Of a stretch of 64,000 nucleotides of DNA, positions 15,743-24,282 are shown piece after piece (within the stretch, counting starts at the first letter, position 1; each line of letters starts with the position of its first letter). The translations under genes were made by a program, and so were the position numbers. The DNA is from Stella humosa (GTDB lineage: Bacteria > Pseudomonadota > Alphaproteobacteria > ATCC43930 > Allostellaceae). Where the stretch lies: contig NZ_AP019700.1 of the NCBI RefSeq assembly GCF_006738645.1, forward strand, positions 124,001 to 188,000, read 5' to 3'. Under the pieces are notes generated by a model. It saw only the letters and a program-made list of their open reading frames with translations, made no database searches and was not told the origin of the DNA.

Positions 15743-16624
15743 GTGACAGCAGTCGGATTCATCGGGATCGGCACCATGGGGCGCGACATGGCGCTAAACC
15801 TGCTTGCGGCGGGCCACCGCGTGCGGGCCTACGACGTGGTCGAAGGCGCGGCCGAATCGCTCCGTGCCCACGGCGCCGAGGTGGCGGCCAGCATCGCCGA
15901 GGCAACGGCCGGCGCCGACCTCGTCGTCACCATGCTGCCGGACACGCCGCAGGTCGAAGATGTCCTGCTCGGCGCCGGTGGCGTGCGCGACAACCCGCCG
16001 CCCGGCGGCGTCGTCATCGACATGAGCACCATCTCGCCCGAGGCAACGCGGCGCATGCATGCGGCACTGGCCGCGGTCGGCGTGGCGTTGCTCGACGGCC
16101 CCGTCTCCGGCGGGCCGATCGGGGCCAAGAACGGCACGCTCTCGATCATGATCGGTGGCGAGGCGGCAGCCTTCGAGAAGGCGCGGCCGGCACTGGAGGC
16201 GATGGGCAAGACGATCGTGCGCGTCGGCGACAGCGGCGCCGGCCAGACGGCCAAGCTCTGCAACCAGGTGATGGTCGGCCTCAATCTCCAGGCGGTGTGC
16301 GAGGCCTTGGCGCTCGGCCGGGCGGCCGGCGTCGACCCGGTCATCCTGCGCGAGGTGATGCTGGGCGGCTCGGCTGCGTCCTGGATGCTGGACAAGCTGG
16401 GCACGGCGATGATCGCCAAGGACGACCAGGCCGGTTTCCGCATCGACCTGATGCTGAAGGACCTGCGCCTGGTGGGGGAACTCGCCTTCTCGCTGGGCGT
16501 GCCCCTGCCTGGCACGGCCCTGGTCACCAGCCAGTATCTCGACGCCCGCGGCCATGGCGAGGGCGGCAAGGGCAACCAGGCGCTGTTCCGCGTCTATGAC
16601 CGCATGACCAACCAGGAGCCATGA
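15743..16624 (+). CDS. NAD(P)-dependent beta-hydroxyacid dehydrogenase, copy 1
   Basis: This 293-residue member of the 3-hydroxyisobutyrate/tartronate semialdehyde reductase family starts with a Rossmann fold (VGFIGIGTMGRDMALNLLAAGH). The substrate motif DGPVSGGPIGAKNGTLSIMIGG comes next, then the catalytic lysine segment GAGQTAKLCNQ. The start codon is GTG after GGGAGGGACG. It would reversibly oxidise a beta-hydroxy acid. A close paralogue follows with a four-base overlap, and the two are the first genes of the transport operon. The exact substrate is unknown. Confidence 0.9.
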   Translation: MTAVGFIGIGTMGRDMALNLLAAGHRVRAYDVVEGAAESLRAHGAEVAASIAEATAGADLVVTMLPDTPQVEDVLLGAGGVRDNPPPGGVVIDMSTISPEATRRMHAALAAVGVALLDGPVSGGPIGAKNGTLSIMIGGEAAAFEKARPALEAMGKTIVRVGDSGAGQTAKLCNQVMVGLNLQAVCEALALGRAAGVDPVILREVMLGGSAASWMLDKLGTAMIAKDDQAGFRIDLMLKDLRLVGELAFSLGVPLPGTALVTSQYLDARGHGEGGKGNQALFRVYDRMTNQEP

Positions 16625-17514
16625 CGATGACGGGCGGCCGCCCGCGCCTGGGCTATATCGGGCTCGGGCTGATGGGCACCGAGATGACCCTGCGGCTGCT
16701 GGAGCGCGGCTGGCAGGTCACCGTCTGGAACCTGGAGCCCGAGCGCGTGCCGCCGATGGTCGCGGCCGGCGCCGTCGCGGCCGCATCGCCGGCCGAGGTC
16801 GCCGGCGCCAGCGACATCGTCCTGATGTGCGTGCTGCACATGGCCGCTGTGGAGGCTTGCGTCTTCGGCCCGGGCGGGATCGCCGAGGGCGCGGCACCCG
16901 GCAAGATCCTGGTCGACCATTCGACCGCCCATCCCGGCCGCACTGCCGAGCTGGCGCGCCGCCTGCGCGACGAGACCGGCATGGGCTGGGTCGATGCGCC
17001 GGTGTCGGGTGGCACCGTGGCCGCGCGCGAGGGTTCGATGACCGTGATGGCCGGCGGGGCCGCGGCCGACATGGCGACGGTGGCGCCGGTCATGGCCGAC
17101 CTTGCCGCCAACTTCACCCACATGGGCCCGTGCGGTGCCGGCCAGACGGCCAAGCTGATCAACCAGGCGATCGTCGGCACCAACTACGTGCTGATGGCCG
17201 AGGTGCTGGCGCTGGCCGAGGCGTCGGGCATCGACGCCGCCCGCCTGCCGCAATGCCTGAAGGGCGGGCATGCCGACGGAACCCTGCTGCAGCAGCTCTA
17301 CCCGCGCATGCAGGCGCGCGACTTCGACCCGCCGCGCGCCTATGCCCGGCAGTTGCTGAAGGATGTGCACGCGGTGGAGGAGTTCGTGGCCGGCCTCGGC
17401 CTCGACCTGCCCCTGGTCACGGCCGCCGTTCGGCGGCACGATGCCCATGTCACACCGGAAAATGCGATGGTCGACCCGGCTTCGATCATCCGTCTCTACG
17501 ACAAGAAGAAATGA
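16621..17514 (+). CDS. NAD(P)-dependent beta-hydroxyacid dehydrogenase, copy 2
   Basis: This 297-residue paralogue of the preceding gene has the same landmarks: LGYIGLGLMGTEM for NAD(P), DAPVSGGTVAAREGSMTVM for substrate, and GAGQTAKLINQ with the catalytic lysine. The two differ enough to suggest different substrates or heteromeric function rather than recent duplication. It is translationally coupled to copy 1 by ATGA and followed after 29 bases by the binding-protein gene. Confidence 0.9.
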   Translation: MTMTGGRPRLGYIGLGLMGTEMTLRLLERGWQVTVWNLEPERVPPMVAAGAVAAASPAEVAGASDIVLMCVLHMAAVEACVFGPGGIAEGAAPGKILVDHSTAHPGRTAELARRLRDETGMGWVDAPVSGGTVAAREGSMTVMAGGAAADMATVAPVMADLAANFTHMGPCGAGQTAKLINQAIVGTNYVLMAEVLALAEASGIDAARLPQCLKGGHADGTLLQQLYPRMQARDFDPPRAYARQLLKDVHAVEEFVAGLGLDLPLVTAAVRRHDAHVTPENAMVDPASIIRLYDKKK

Positions 17515-17543
17515 CCAAACCCCATAACCCCTAGGGAGGGAAC

Positions 17544-18344
17544 ATGAAGCTCTCGAACCTGCTCCGCGGCGTCGCGATCGCCGCCGTCACCTTGCTGGCC
17601 GTGGCTCCGGCCGTCCATGCCGATGCGCTGGACGACATCCGCAAGGCCAAGAAGATCCGCATCGCCATCGATTTCGGGGTGCCGCCCTATGGCATGACCG
17701 ACGACAAGATGCAGCCGGCCGGGTCGGACGTCGACACCGCCCGCGCGCTCGCCAAGGACTGGGGCGTGGAGCTGGAGATCGTGCCGACGACGGGCGCCTC
17801 GCGCATCCCGTCCTTGCAGACGGGCAAGGCCGACCTCGTCATCTCCACGCTGTCGATCACACCCGAGCGCGCCAAGGTCATCGACTTCTCGCTGCCCTAC
17901 GCCACGCTGCGCACCGTCATCGGCGGCACCAAGTCCATGAACGTGAAGTCGCTCGAGGACCTGAACGGCAAGACCGTCGGCACGACCCGCGGCACGACCC
18001 ACGACACCTATCTCCAGCAGGCGGCCAAGGGCGCCAAGATCGTCCGCTACGAGGACGACGCCACGGCGACCCAGGCCTTCGTCAGCGGCCAGGTCGATCT
18101 GTTCAGCACGGCCGAGCTGCTGCTGGCCCCGGTCGCGGCCAAGAACCCCGGCCGCAATCTCGAGATGAAGTTCGTGCTGCAGGTCTTCGACCTGGCGGTC
18201 GGCGTGAAGAAGGGCGAGACCAAGCTGCTCGAAGAAGTGAATGGCTGGATCCGCGCGAACCTGAAGAACGGCAACCTCAACACGATCTACAAGAAGCACC
18301 ATGGTCATGACCTGCCCGAGCAGGTCGTCAAGGCCGCCGGCTGA
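17544..18344 (+). CDS. ABC transporter periplasmic substrate-binding protein, family 3
   Basis: This 266-residue periplasmic solute-binding protein has a signal peptide of about 26 residues (core VAIAAVTLLAVAPAVHA). The mature protein begins with the family-typical IRKAKKIRIAIDFGVPPYG and contains the signature ADLVISTLSITPERAKVIDFSLPY. Family 3 proteins usually bind polar amino acids, opines or related carboxylates. A strong ribosome binding site (AGGGAGG) precedes the ATG. It belongs with the two permeases and ATPase downstream, from which it is separated by the amidohydrolase gene. Confidence 0.92.
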   Translation: MKLSNLLRGVAIAAVTLLAVAPAVHADALDDIRKAKKIRIAIDFGVPPYGMTDDKMQPAGSDVDTARALAKDWGVELEIVPTTGASRIPSLQTGKADLVISTLSITPERAKVIDFSLPYATLRTVIGGTKSMNVKSLEDLNGKTVGTTRGTTHDTYLQQAAKGAKIVRYEDDATATQAFVSGQVDLFSTAELLLAPVAAKNPGRNLEMKFVLQVFDLAVGVKKGETKLLEEVNGWIRANLKNGNLNTIYKKHHGHDLPEQVVKAAG

Positions 18345-18419
18345 CCGGAAGCGAAAGCGATCGGGGGCGGGCCTGCCGCCCGCCCCCTCCCTGCCGCCAA
18401 CCGGAGAGCCGCCAGCGCC

Positions 18420-19325
18420 ATGGCCAAGCCGAGGATCGTCGACGCCCACCATCACTTCTGGGACGCGGAGCGCAACTACCATCCCTGGCTGCGCGACCAG
18501 CCGCCGATCCCGTTCCGCTATGGCGACTATAGCGGCCTGCGCCGTGTCTACCTGGCGCCCGACCTGCTGGCCGACGCCGCGGCCTACGATGTCGTCGGCA
18601 CGGTCTATGTCGAGACGGAGTGGGACCCGCGCGATCCCGTGGGCGAGATGGATTATGTCGCCCGGCTGCGGCGCGAGAGCGGCCTGCCATCGGTCGCCGT
18701 CGCCCAGGCCTGGCTCGACCGCGAGGACGCGCCGGCGTTGCTGGAGCGGTTGGCCGGCTTCGACTTCGTGCGCAGCGTGCGGCACAAGCCGCGCGCCAAC
18801 CCCGCGCCCGGCGACGGCCGGCCCGGCGGCATGGCCGACCCGGCCTGGCGCGCGGGCTTTGCCGAGCTGGCCCGGAACGGCCTGCGCTTCGACCTGCAGA
18901 CGCCCTGGTGGCACCTGCACGAGGCGGTCGACCTGGCGCGCGCCTTTCCCGACACCACCATCATCCTGAACCATACCGGCCTGCCGGCCGACCGCAGCGC
19001 GCAGGGAATCGCCGACTGGCGCGCCGCGATGGCCGGCGTGGCGGCCTGCGACAACGTCATGGTCAAGATCTCCGGCGTCGGCGTCCGCGGCCAGCCCTGG
19101 ACGGTGGAGGCCAACCGCGAGATCGTGCTGACGACGATCGACCTCTTCGGCACCGACCGGGCGATGTTCGCCAGCAACTTCCCCGTCGACGGGCTGTGCG
19201 CCAGCTACGACGAGATCTATGGCGGGTTCGAGCGCATCACGGCCGGGTTCGCGGCCGAAGAGCGCGCGCGCCTCTTCTGCGACAATGCCTGTCGCATCTA
19301 CGACCTGACGCCGCGCGGGGGCTGA
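18420..19325 (+). CDS. Amidohydrolase, PDC/lactone hydrolase-like
   Basis: This TIM-barrel metal-dependent hydrolase of the amidohydrolase 2 family has 301 residues. DAHHHFWD (8-15) supplies the first metal or substrate histidines. VYVETEW, ILNHTGLPAD and FASNFPVDGL cover the later strand ends. The overall pattern resembles 2-pyrone-4,6-dicarboxylate lactonase and L-fuconolactone or L-rhamnonolactone hydrolases. It sits inside an ABC uptake operon with two beta-hydroxyacid dehydrogenases, so hydrolysis of an imported lactone or amide is likely. Substrate not identifiable from sequence. Confidence 0.88.
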   Translation: MAKPRIVDAHHHFWDAERNYHPWLRDQPPIPFRYGDYSGLRRVYLAPDLLADAAAYDVVGTVYVETEWDPRDPVGEMDYVARLRRESGLPSVAVAQAWLDREDAPALLERLAGFDFVRSVRHKPRANPAPGDGRPGGMADPAWRAGFAELARNGLRFDLQTPWWHLHEAVDLARAFPDTTIILNHTGLPADRSAQGIADWRAAMAGVAACDNVMVKISGVGVRGQPWTVEANREIVLTTIDLFGTDRAMFASNFPVDGLCASYDEIYGGFERITAGFAAEERARLFCDNACRIYDLTPRGG

Positions 19326-19332
19326 GGGTCGG

Positions 19333-20016
19333 ATGTCCTACGAGTTCGACTTCGCCTTCCTGGCCGACCGCTGGCCGGATTTCCTGGCCGGGGCGTGGCT
19401 CACCATCCAGCTCACGGTGGTCGCGATCACGCTGGGCTTCGCGCTCGGCACCACCTGCGCCGTGCTGCGCGTCTATGGCCATCCGCTGGTGGCCCGGCTG
19501 GTCGGCGCCTATGTCGAGATCATCCGCAACACGCCGCTGCTGGTGCAGATCTTCATCGTCTATTTCGGCATCGCCACGCTCGGGCTGAAGCTCAGCGCCG
19601 AGATGTCGGCCATCATCGCGCTGGTGATCAATGTCGGCGCCTACACGACCGAGATCATGCGGGCCGGCATCGAATCGATTCCCCGCACCCAGGTCGAGGC
19701 GGCCGACTGCCTCGGCCTGAAGCGGCTGCAGGTGATCCTCCATATCGTCCTGCTGCCGGCGATGGAGCGGGTCTACCCCGCCCTCAGCAGCCAGTTCGTA
19801 CTGCTGATGCTGGCCTCCAGCATCACCTCGCAGATCTCGGCCGAGGAGCTGACGGCGGTCGCCAACCTGATCCAGTCGGACACCTATCGCAGCTTCGAGG
19901 TCTATATCGTGGTGGCGATCGTCTACCTCGCGCTGTCCTTCCTCTACCGGTTCGGCTTCTGGGTGATCGGCGCCTTCCTCTTCGTGCGCCGCCGCCGCCT
20001 CGGCACGGCGCTCTGA
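19333..20016 (+). CDS. ABC transporter permease, HisM/GltJ-like
   Basis: This inner-membrane permease of the polar amino acid family has 227 residues. It has about five helices and the EAA loop EAADCLGLKRLQVILHIVLLPA, which contacts the ATPase. The segment YVEIIRNTPLLVQIFIVYFG is typical of the family. It begins seven bases after the amidohydrolase stop and is followed 12 bases later by its heterodimer partner. Confidence 0.93.
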   Translation: MSYEFDFAFLADRWPDFLAGAWLTIQLTVVAITLGFALGTTCAVLRVYGHPLVARLVGAYVEIIRNTPLLVQIFIVYFGIATLGLKLSAEMSAIIALVINVGAYTTEIMRAGIESIPRTQVEAADCLGLKRLQVILHIVLLPAMERVYPALSSQFVLLMLASSITSQISAEELTAVANLIQSDTYRSFEVYIVVAIVYLALSFLYRFGFWVIGAFLFVRRRRLGTAL

Positions 20017-20028
20017 GGGGCCGGGCAG

Positions 20029-20676
20029 ATGCGCGAATTCAACAGCTTCCACCTGCTCTACCTGCTGGATGCGGCCAAGTGGACGATCGCCCTGTCGCTG
20101 ATCGCCTTCGTCGGCGGGGCGGTGCTGGGGATGGTGCTGGCCCTGTGGCGCCTGTCGAAATGGCGGGCGCTGCGCTGGCTGGCGATCGGCTACATCCAGC
20201 TCGTTCAGGGCACGCCGCTGCTCATCCTGCTGTTCCTGGCCTATTTCGGCCTGGGCATCCTGGGCGCCAAGCTGGAACCGGTGGTGGCGGCCGGCCTGGC
20301 GCTGACGCTCTATACCGGCGCCTTCCTGGGCGAGATCTGGCGCGGCTGCATCCAGTCGGTGCCGAAGACGCAGTGGGAGGCGTCCGACTGCCTCGGCCTT
20401 GCCCGCTTCCAGCAATATGTCTGGGTCATCCTGCCCCAGGCGGCGCGCATCGCCATCCCGCCCACGGTCGGCTTCATGGTCCAGGTGGTGAAGAACACCT
20501 CGCTCGCCTCGATCATCGGCTTCATCGAGCTGGCCCGGGCGGGCCAGATCGTCAACAACTCCACCTTCCAGCCGTTCCTGGTCTTCATCTGCGTGGGGGC
20601 GATCTACTTCGCGCTCTGCTACCCCCTGTCGGTGGCCAGCCGCTATCTCGAGAGGAGGCTCAATGTCGCGCGCTGA
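20029..20676 (+). CDS. ABC transporter permease, HisQ/GltK-like
   Basis: This is the second permease of the pair, with 215 residues. It has YIQLVQGTPLLILLFLAYFG in the early helices and the EAA loop EASDCLGLARFQQYVWVILPQA. Together with the preceding permease it should form the transmembrane channel for the family 3 binding protein. Its last 14 bases overlap the ATPase gene. Confidence 0.93.
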   Translation: MREFNSFHLLYLLDAAKWTIALSLIAFVGGAVLGMVLALWRLSKWRALRWLAIGYIQLVQGTPLLILLFLAYFGLGILGAKLEPVVAAGLALTLYTGAFLGEIWRGCIQSVPKTQWEASDCLGLARFQQYVWVILPQAARIAIPPTVGFMVQVVKNTSLASIIGFIELARAGQIVNNSTFQPFLVFICVGAIYFALCYPLSVASRYLERRLNVAR

Positions 20677-21439
20677 TGCCGCTGCCGCGGCCATGCCGGA
20701 GGCAAGCCAGCCCATCGTCCGCGTCACCGGGCTGGAGAAATCCTTCGGGCCGCTGAAGGTGCTGGACGGCGTGTCCTTCTCGGTCATGCCGGGCCAGATG
20801 GTGGCGGTCGTAGGCCGCAGCGGCTCGGGCAAGAGCACGATGTTGCGCTGCCTGAACGGGCTGGAGGACATCCAGGGCGGCACGATCGAGATCTGCGGCC
20901 ACCAGGTCGGCCGGCCGGGTAGCTGGAACAAGGCCCAGTTGCGCAGCGATGTCGGCATGGTCTTCCAGAGCTACAACCTGTTCCCGCACCTGACCGTCGA
21001 GCGCAACATCACGCTCGCCCTGACCCTGGTGCAGAAGAAGCCGCGGGCCGAGGCCCGGCAGGTGGCGCTGCGCGTCCTGGACCAGGTGGGGCTGGCCGAG
21101 AAGGCCGCGGCCTATCCCGAGCAGCTTTCGGGCGGGCAGCAGCAGCGCGTCGCGATCGCCCGCTCGCTGGCCCTGTCGCCCCAGGTGATGCTGTTCGACG
21201 AGGTGACTTCGGCGCTCGATCCCGAACTGACGGTCGAGGTGCTGAAGGTGATGGAGGACCTGTCGAAGGGCGGCATGACGATGATCCTCGTCACCCACGA
21301 GATGGGCTTCGCGCGCCGCGTCGCCCACACCGTCATCTTCATGCACCAGGGCCGGGTGTGGGAGACGGGGCCGACCGCCGAGCTGTTCGCCCGGCCGCAG
21401 ACGGCTGAGTTCCAGCAGTTCGTCGGCAGCGTGCTGTAG
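20663..21439 (+). CDS. ABC transporter ATP-binding protein, polar amino acid type
   Basis: This ATPase has 258 residues. Walker A is GRSGSGKST, the signature motif is LSGGQQQRVAIARSLA, Walker B is VMLFDEVTSALD and the H-loop is ILVTHEMGF. It powers the permease pair. It starts within the end of the second permease gene. An internal methionine at residue 11 is an alternative start that would reduce the overlap. It is the last gene of the operon and its stop lies only four bases from the convergent oxidase locus. Confidence 0.95.
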   Translation: MSRADAAAAAMPEASQPIVRVTGLEKSFGPLKVLDGVSFSVMPGQMVAVVGRSGSGKSTMLRCLNGLEDIQGGTIEICGHQVGRPGSWNKAQLRSDVGMVFQSYNLFPHLTVERNITLALTLVQKKPRAEARQVALRVLDQVGLAEKAAAYPEQLSGGQQQRVAIARSLALSPQVMLFDEVTSALDPELTVEVLKVMEDLSKGGMTMILVTHEMGFARRVAHTVIFMHQGRVWETGPTAELFARPQTAEFQQFVGSVL

Positions 21440-21442
21440 CGT

Positions 21443-21769
21443 TCAGACGCAGGCCGAGGCCAGGAACAGCGGCAGCCCGGTCCAGGCCGTCGATGCCAGC
21501 GCGGCGGCGGCCGCCGCCGGTCCGACCGCCGCCATGGCGCCAGCGCGACCCTGCCAGGCGACCGCCAGCAGCAGGGCATTGGCGACCAGATGGGCGACCC
21601 AGACCCCGGTCATCGCCCCCTGGTGCAGCAGGGGCGGCCAGACCTCGGCGCAGCCGATCGCTTGCACCACGTAGAGCAGGGTGAAGGCACTTGCCCAGAC
21701 GGTGAAGGCGGCCAGCGCCAGGACCAGCGGGTGCGGCCCCCTGCCGGCCGGCGGGGTGGCGTCGGTCAT
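21443..21769 (-). CDS. Small membrane protein of the oxidase locus
   Basis: This 108-residue protein has three predicted membrane helices (LVLALAAFTVWASAFTLLYVV, a middle one and ALASTAWTGLPLFLASACV). I do not recognise a named family. Its start overlaps the stop of the subunit I/III gene by four bases, so it is coupled to the oxidase. It may act as a small structural or assembly subunit in the subunit IV position. The evidence is positional and by topology only. Confidence 0.65.
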   Translation of the reverse strand: MTDATPPAGRGPHPLVLALAAFTVWASAFTLLYVVQAIGCAEVWPPLLHQGAMTGVWVAHLVANALLLAVAWQGRAGAMAAVGPAAAAAALASTAWTGLPLFLASACV

Positions 21770-24282
21770 GGTGCGGCCAGCAGCGGCAGGCCGTGCAGCA
21801 TCGCCAGGACGACGAGGCCGGTGGCGCCGGCATAGCCCGCCAGCAGGCCGGTGTTGTGCAAGGCCAGGTCGCGGCTGGGCGAGACGTAGCCGGCCCGGCA
21901 GCGCGCCCAGCTATAGCCCGCCGCCACCAGCGCCAGCGCGGCATGGAAGGCGGCATAGGCGGCCAGCGCCGTGGCGGCGGCGGCATAGGCATGGGTCGCA
22001 GGCGGCGGCAGGCGCAGCCCGATCGTCGCCGCCAGTGCGGCCAGCGCCAGGGCGGCCCCGGCGGCCGATACGGCCAGCCAGGGCTGCGGCCGCCGCGCGC
22101 CGATGGCGATCCGCGCCGCCACCGCGGCCGCACCCAGCCCGCCCGCGGCCAGCCCGGCCAGGATCGGCGCCGGCGCCATGAAGGCGGGCGGTGGCCAGTT
22201 GGGCGCGATCACCCACAGGAAGGCCTGGCCGAAGGCGAGTGAAGCGAAGAAGGAGGCGTCGGCGACGAGGGTGAAGACCAGGGCGCCGCGCAGGGGTGAC
22301 CGGCGGTCGGCCGGTGCTGACGGAACCGACTGGCCAAGGCCGATCGGCACGATCGGCATGTCGTGCCGGCTGCCCATGCTCCACAGCCACAGGATCACCA
22401 GGACCAGCACGGCGGCCGCCCCCGCCAGCGCCAGCAGGTAGAGCTTGAAGAGGGCGGAGACGAAGAAGACGCCCGTCGCCACGGCCGCCCACAGGGGCAG
22501 GAAGGTGGGGCCGGGCAGCAGCAGCACCTGGTCGGGCCGGCCGGTGACGGCGTCCACCCCCAGCGTCTCACGCCAGCCGTTGCGGGTGATCCCCAGATGC
22601 TGCTCGCCGGCCGCCATGGACGCGGCCAGCGCCGGCCCGGCCAACGCCTGTCCTGGCTGCGCGGCTTCGCCCAGCGCCGGCTGGCTGGCGAAGTTGTAGC
22701 TGGGCGGCGGCAGCGGCATCGCCCATTCCAGCGTGCCCGCCCCCCAGGGGTCGGCCGACGCCGGCCGGCCGAAGCGGCGTTGCAGCAGGATGTCGACGAC
22801 GAACAGCGCGAATCCGATCGCCATGACGAAGGATGCCACCGACGACAGCAGGTTGAGCCCGTCCCAGCCCAGTCCCGGCGCATAGGTGTAGACCCGCCGC
22901 GGCATGCCCAGCAGCCCCGTCAGGTGCATCGGCAGGAAGGTGAGGTTGAATCCCACGAACACCAGCCAGAACGAGGCGGTGCCCAGATGATGCACCGGCA
23001 TGCGCCCGGTGAAGTGCGGCAGCCAGTAGTAGGCGCCGGCCATCATCGGGAAGATGAAGCCGCCGATCAGCACGTAATGCAGGTGGGCGACCACGAAATG
23101 GGTGTCGTGCACCTGCCAGTCGAAGGGCACGACCGCCAGCATGACGCCGGTCAGCCCGCCCGCCACGAAGATGAAGAAGAAGCCGCAGATGAACAGCATC
23201 GGCAGCCGGAAGACCGGGCGCCCGCGCAGCAGCGTGCCGATCCAGGCGAAGATCTGCACCGCCGTCGGGATCGCCACCAGCATGCTGGCGGCCGAGAAGA
23301 ATCCGAGCGCCAGATGCGGGATGCCGACCGCGAACATGTGGTGCACCCACAGCCCGAAGCTGAGGAAGGCCATGGCGACGATGCTGACGACGATCCAGTT
23401 GTAGCCGACCAGCCGGTGGCGGGCGAAGACCGGCAGGACGGTGGAGACGACGCCCGCCGCCGGCAGGAAGATGATGTAGACCTCGGGATGGCCGAACAGC
23501 CAGAACAGGTGCTGCCACAGCAGCGGGTCGCCGCCGCGGACGGGGTCGAAGAAAGGCCAGCCGAAGGCCCGCTCCAGCTCCAGCAGGATCGAGCCCAGGA
23601 TCAGCGGCGGGAACCCCACCAGCATCATCCCGGCCGTCACCAGCAGGTACCAGGCGAAGATCGGCATGCGGTGCAGCGCCATGCCGGCCGTCCGCACGCG
23701 CAGGACCGACACCACGATCTCGACGGCAGCCGCGATCGCCGAGACCTCGACGAAGGTGATGCCGATCAGCCAGATGTCGGCATTGATGCCGGGCGAATAG
23801 GGGCGCGAGGAGAGCGGCGTGTACATGAACCAGCCGCTGTCGGGCGCCACCCCCATGACCAGCGCACTCACCACCAGCGTGCCGCCGAAGAGATAGCACC
23901 AGTAGCCGTAGGCACCCAGGCGCGGGAAGGCCAGGTCGCGCGCGCCCAGCATCTTGGGCAGCAGATAGACCGCCAGCCCCTCGAACATCGGGATGGCGAA
24001 GAGGAACATCATCACCGTGCCGTGCATGGTGAAGATCTGGTTGTAGGCGCCGGGATCGAGGAAGGCGTTGCCCGGCGTGGCGAGCTGGGCGCGGATCAGC
24101 ATCGCCAGCAGCCCGCCGATCGCGAAAAAGACGAAGGCGGTGACGATGAACCGCCGGCCGATGATCGTGTGGTTGACGGCGGCCAGCCGGCCCCAGCCGC
24201 GCGGCGTGCCCCACAGCGCCTCCAGCGCGCCATCCAGGCCAGGGGCGGGGGCCAGCGCGTCGTCCCTGGATGGGGCGGTCAT
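21766..24282 (-). CDS. ctaD: Cytochrome c oxidase subunit I-III fusion
   Basis: This 838-residue fusion has a haem-copper oxidase subunit I (about 25-530) followed by a subunit III-like domain (about 590-838). The reducible centre ligands are present: haem a H87 and H402, haem a3 H400, CuB H265, H314 and H315, and the cross-linking Y269 in GHPEVY. E267 of the D pathway is also there. The usual K-pathway lysine (PTGIK in aa3 enzymes) reads PTAVQ (Q343). The asparagines normally seen near D116 (GARDLAFPRLGAYGYW) are replaced. It would reduce oxygen to water at the cytoplasmic membrane. It is coupled to the subunit II gene upstream and the small membrane protein downstream. Confidence 0.93.
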   Translation of the reverse strand: MTAPSRDDALAPAPGLDGALEALWGTPRGWGRLAAVNHTIIGRRFIVTAFVFFAIGGLLAMLIRAQLATPGNAFLDPGAYNQIFTMHGTVMMFLFAIPMFEGLAVYLLPKMLGARDLAFPRLGAYGYWCYLFGGTLVVSALVMGVAPDSGWFMYTPLSSRPYSPGINADIWLIGITFVEVSAIAAAVEIVVSVLRVRTAGMALHRMPIFAWYLLVTAGMMLVGFPPLILGSILLELERAFGWPFFDPVRGGDPLLWQHLFWLFGHPEVYIIFLPAAGVVSTVLPVFARHRLVGYNWIVVSIVAMAFLSFGLWVHHMFAVGIPHLALGFFSAASMLVAIPTAVQIFAWIGTLLRGRPVFRLPMLFICGFFFIFVAGGLTGVMLAVVPFDWQVHDTHFVVAHLHYVLIGGFIFPMMAGAYYWLPHFTGRMPVHHLGTASFWLVFVGFNLTFLPMHLTGLLGMPRRVYTYAPGLGWDGLNLLSSVASFVMAIGFALFVVDILLQRRFGRPASADPWGAGTLEWAMPLPPPSYNFASQPALGEAAQPGQALAGPALAASMAAGEQHLGITRNGWRETLGVDAVTGRPDQVLLLPGPTFLPLWAAVATGVFFVSALFKLYLLALAGAAAVLVLVILWLWSMGSRHDMPIVPIGLGQSVPSAPADRRSPLRGALVFTLVADASFFASLAFGQAFLWVIAPNWPPPAFMAPAPILAGLAAGGLGAAAVAARIAIGARRPQPWLAVSAAGAALALAALAATIGLRLPPPATHAYAAAATALAAYAAFHAALALVAAGYSWARCRAGYVSPSRDLALHNTGLLAGYAGATGLVVLAMLHGLPLLAAP

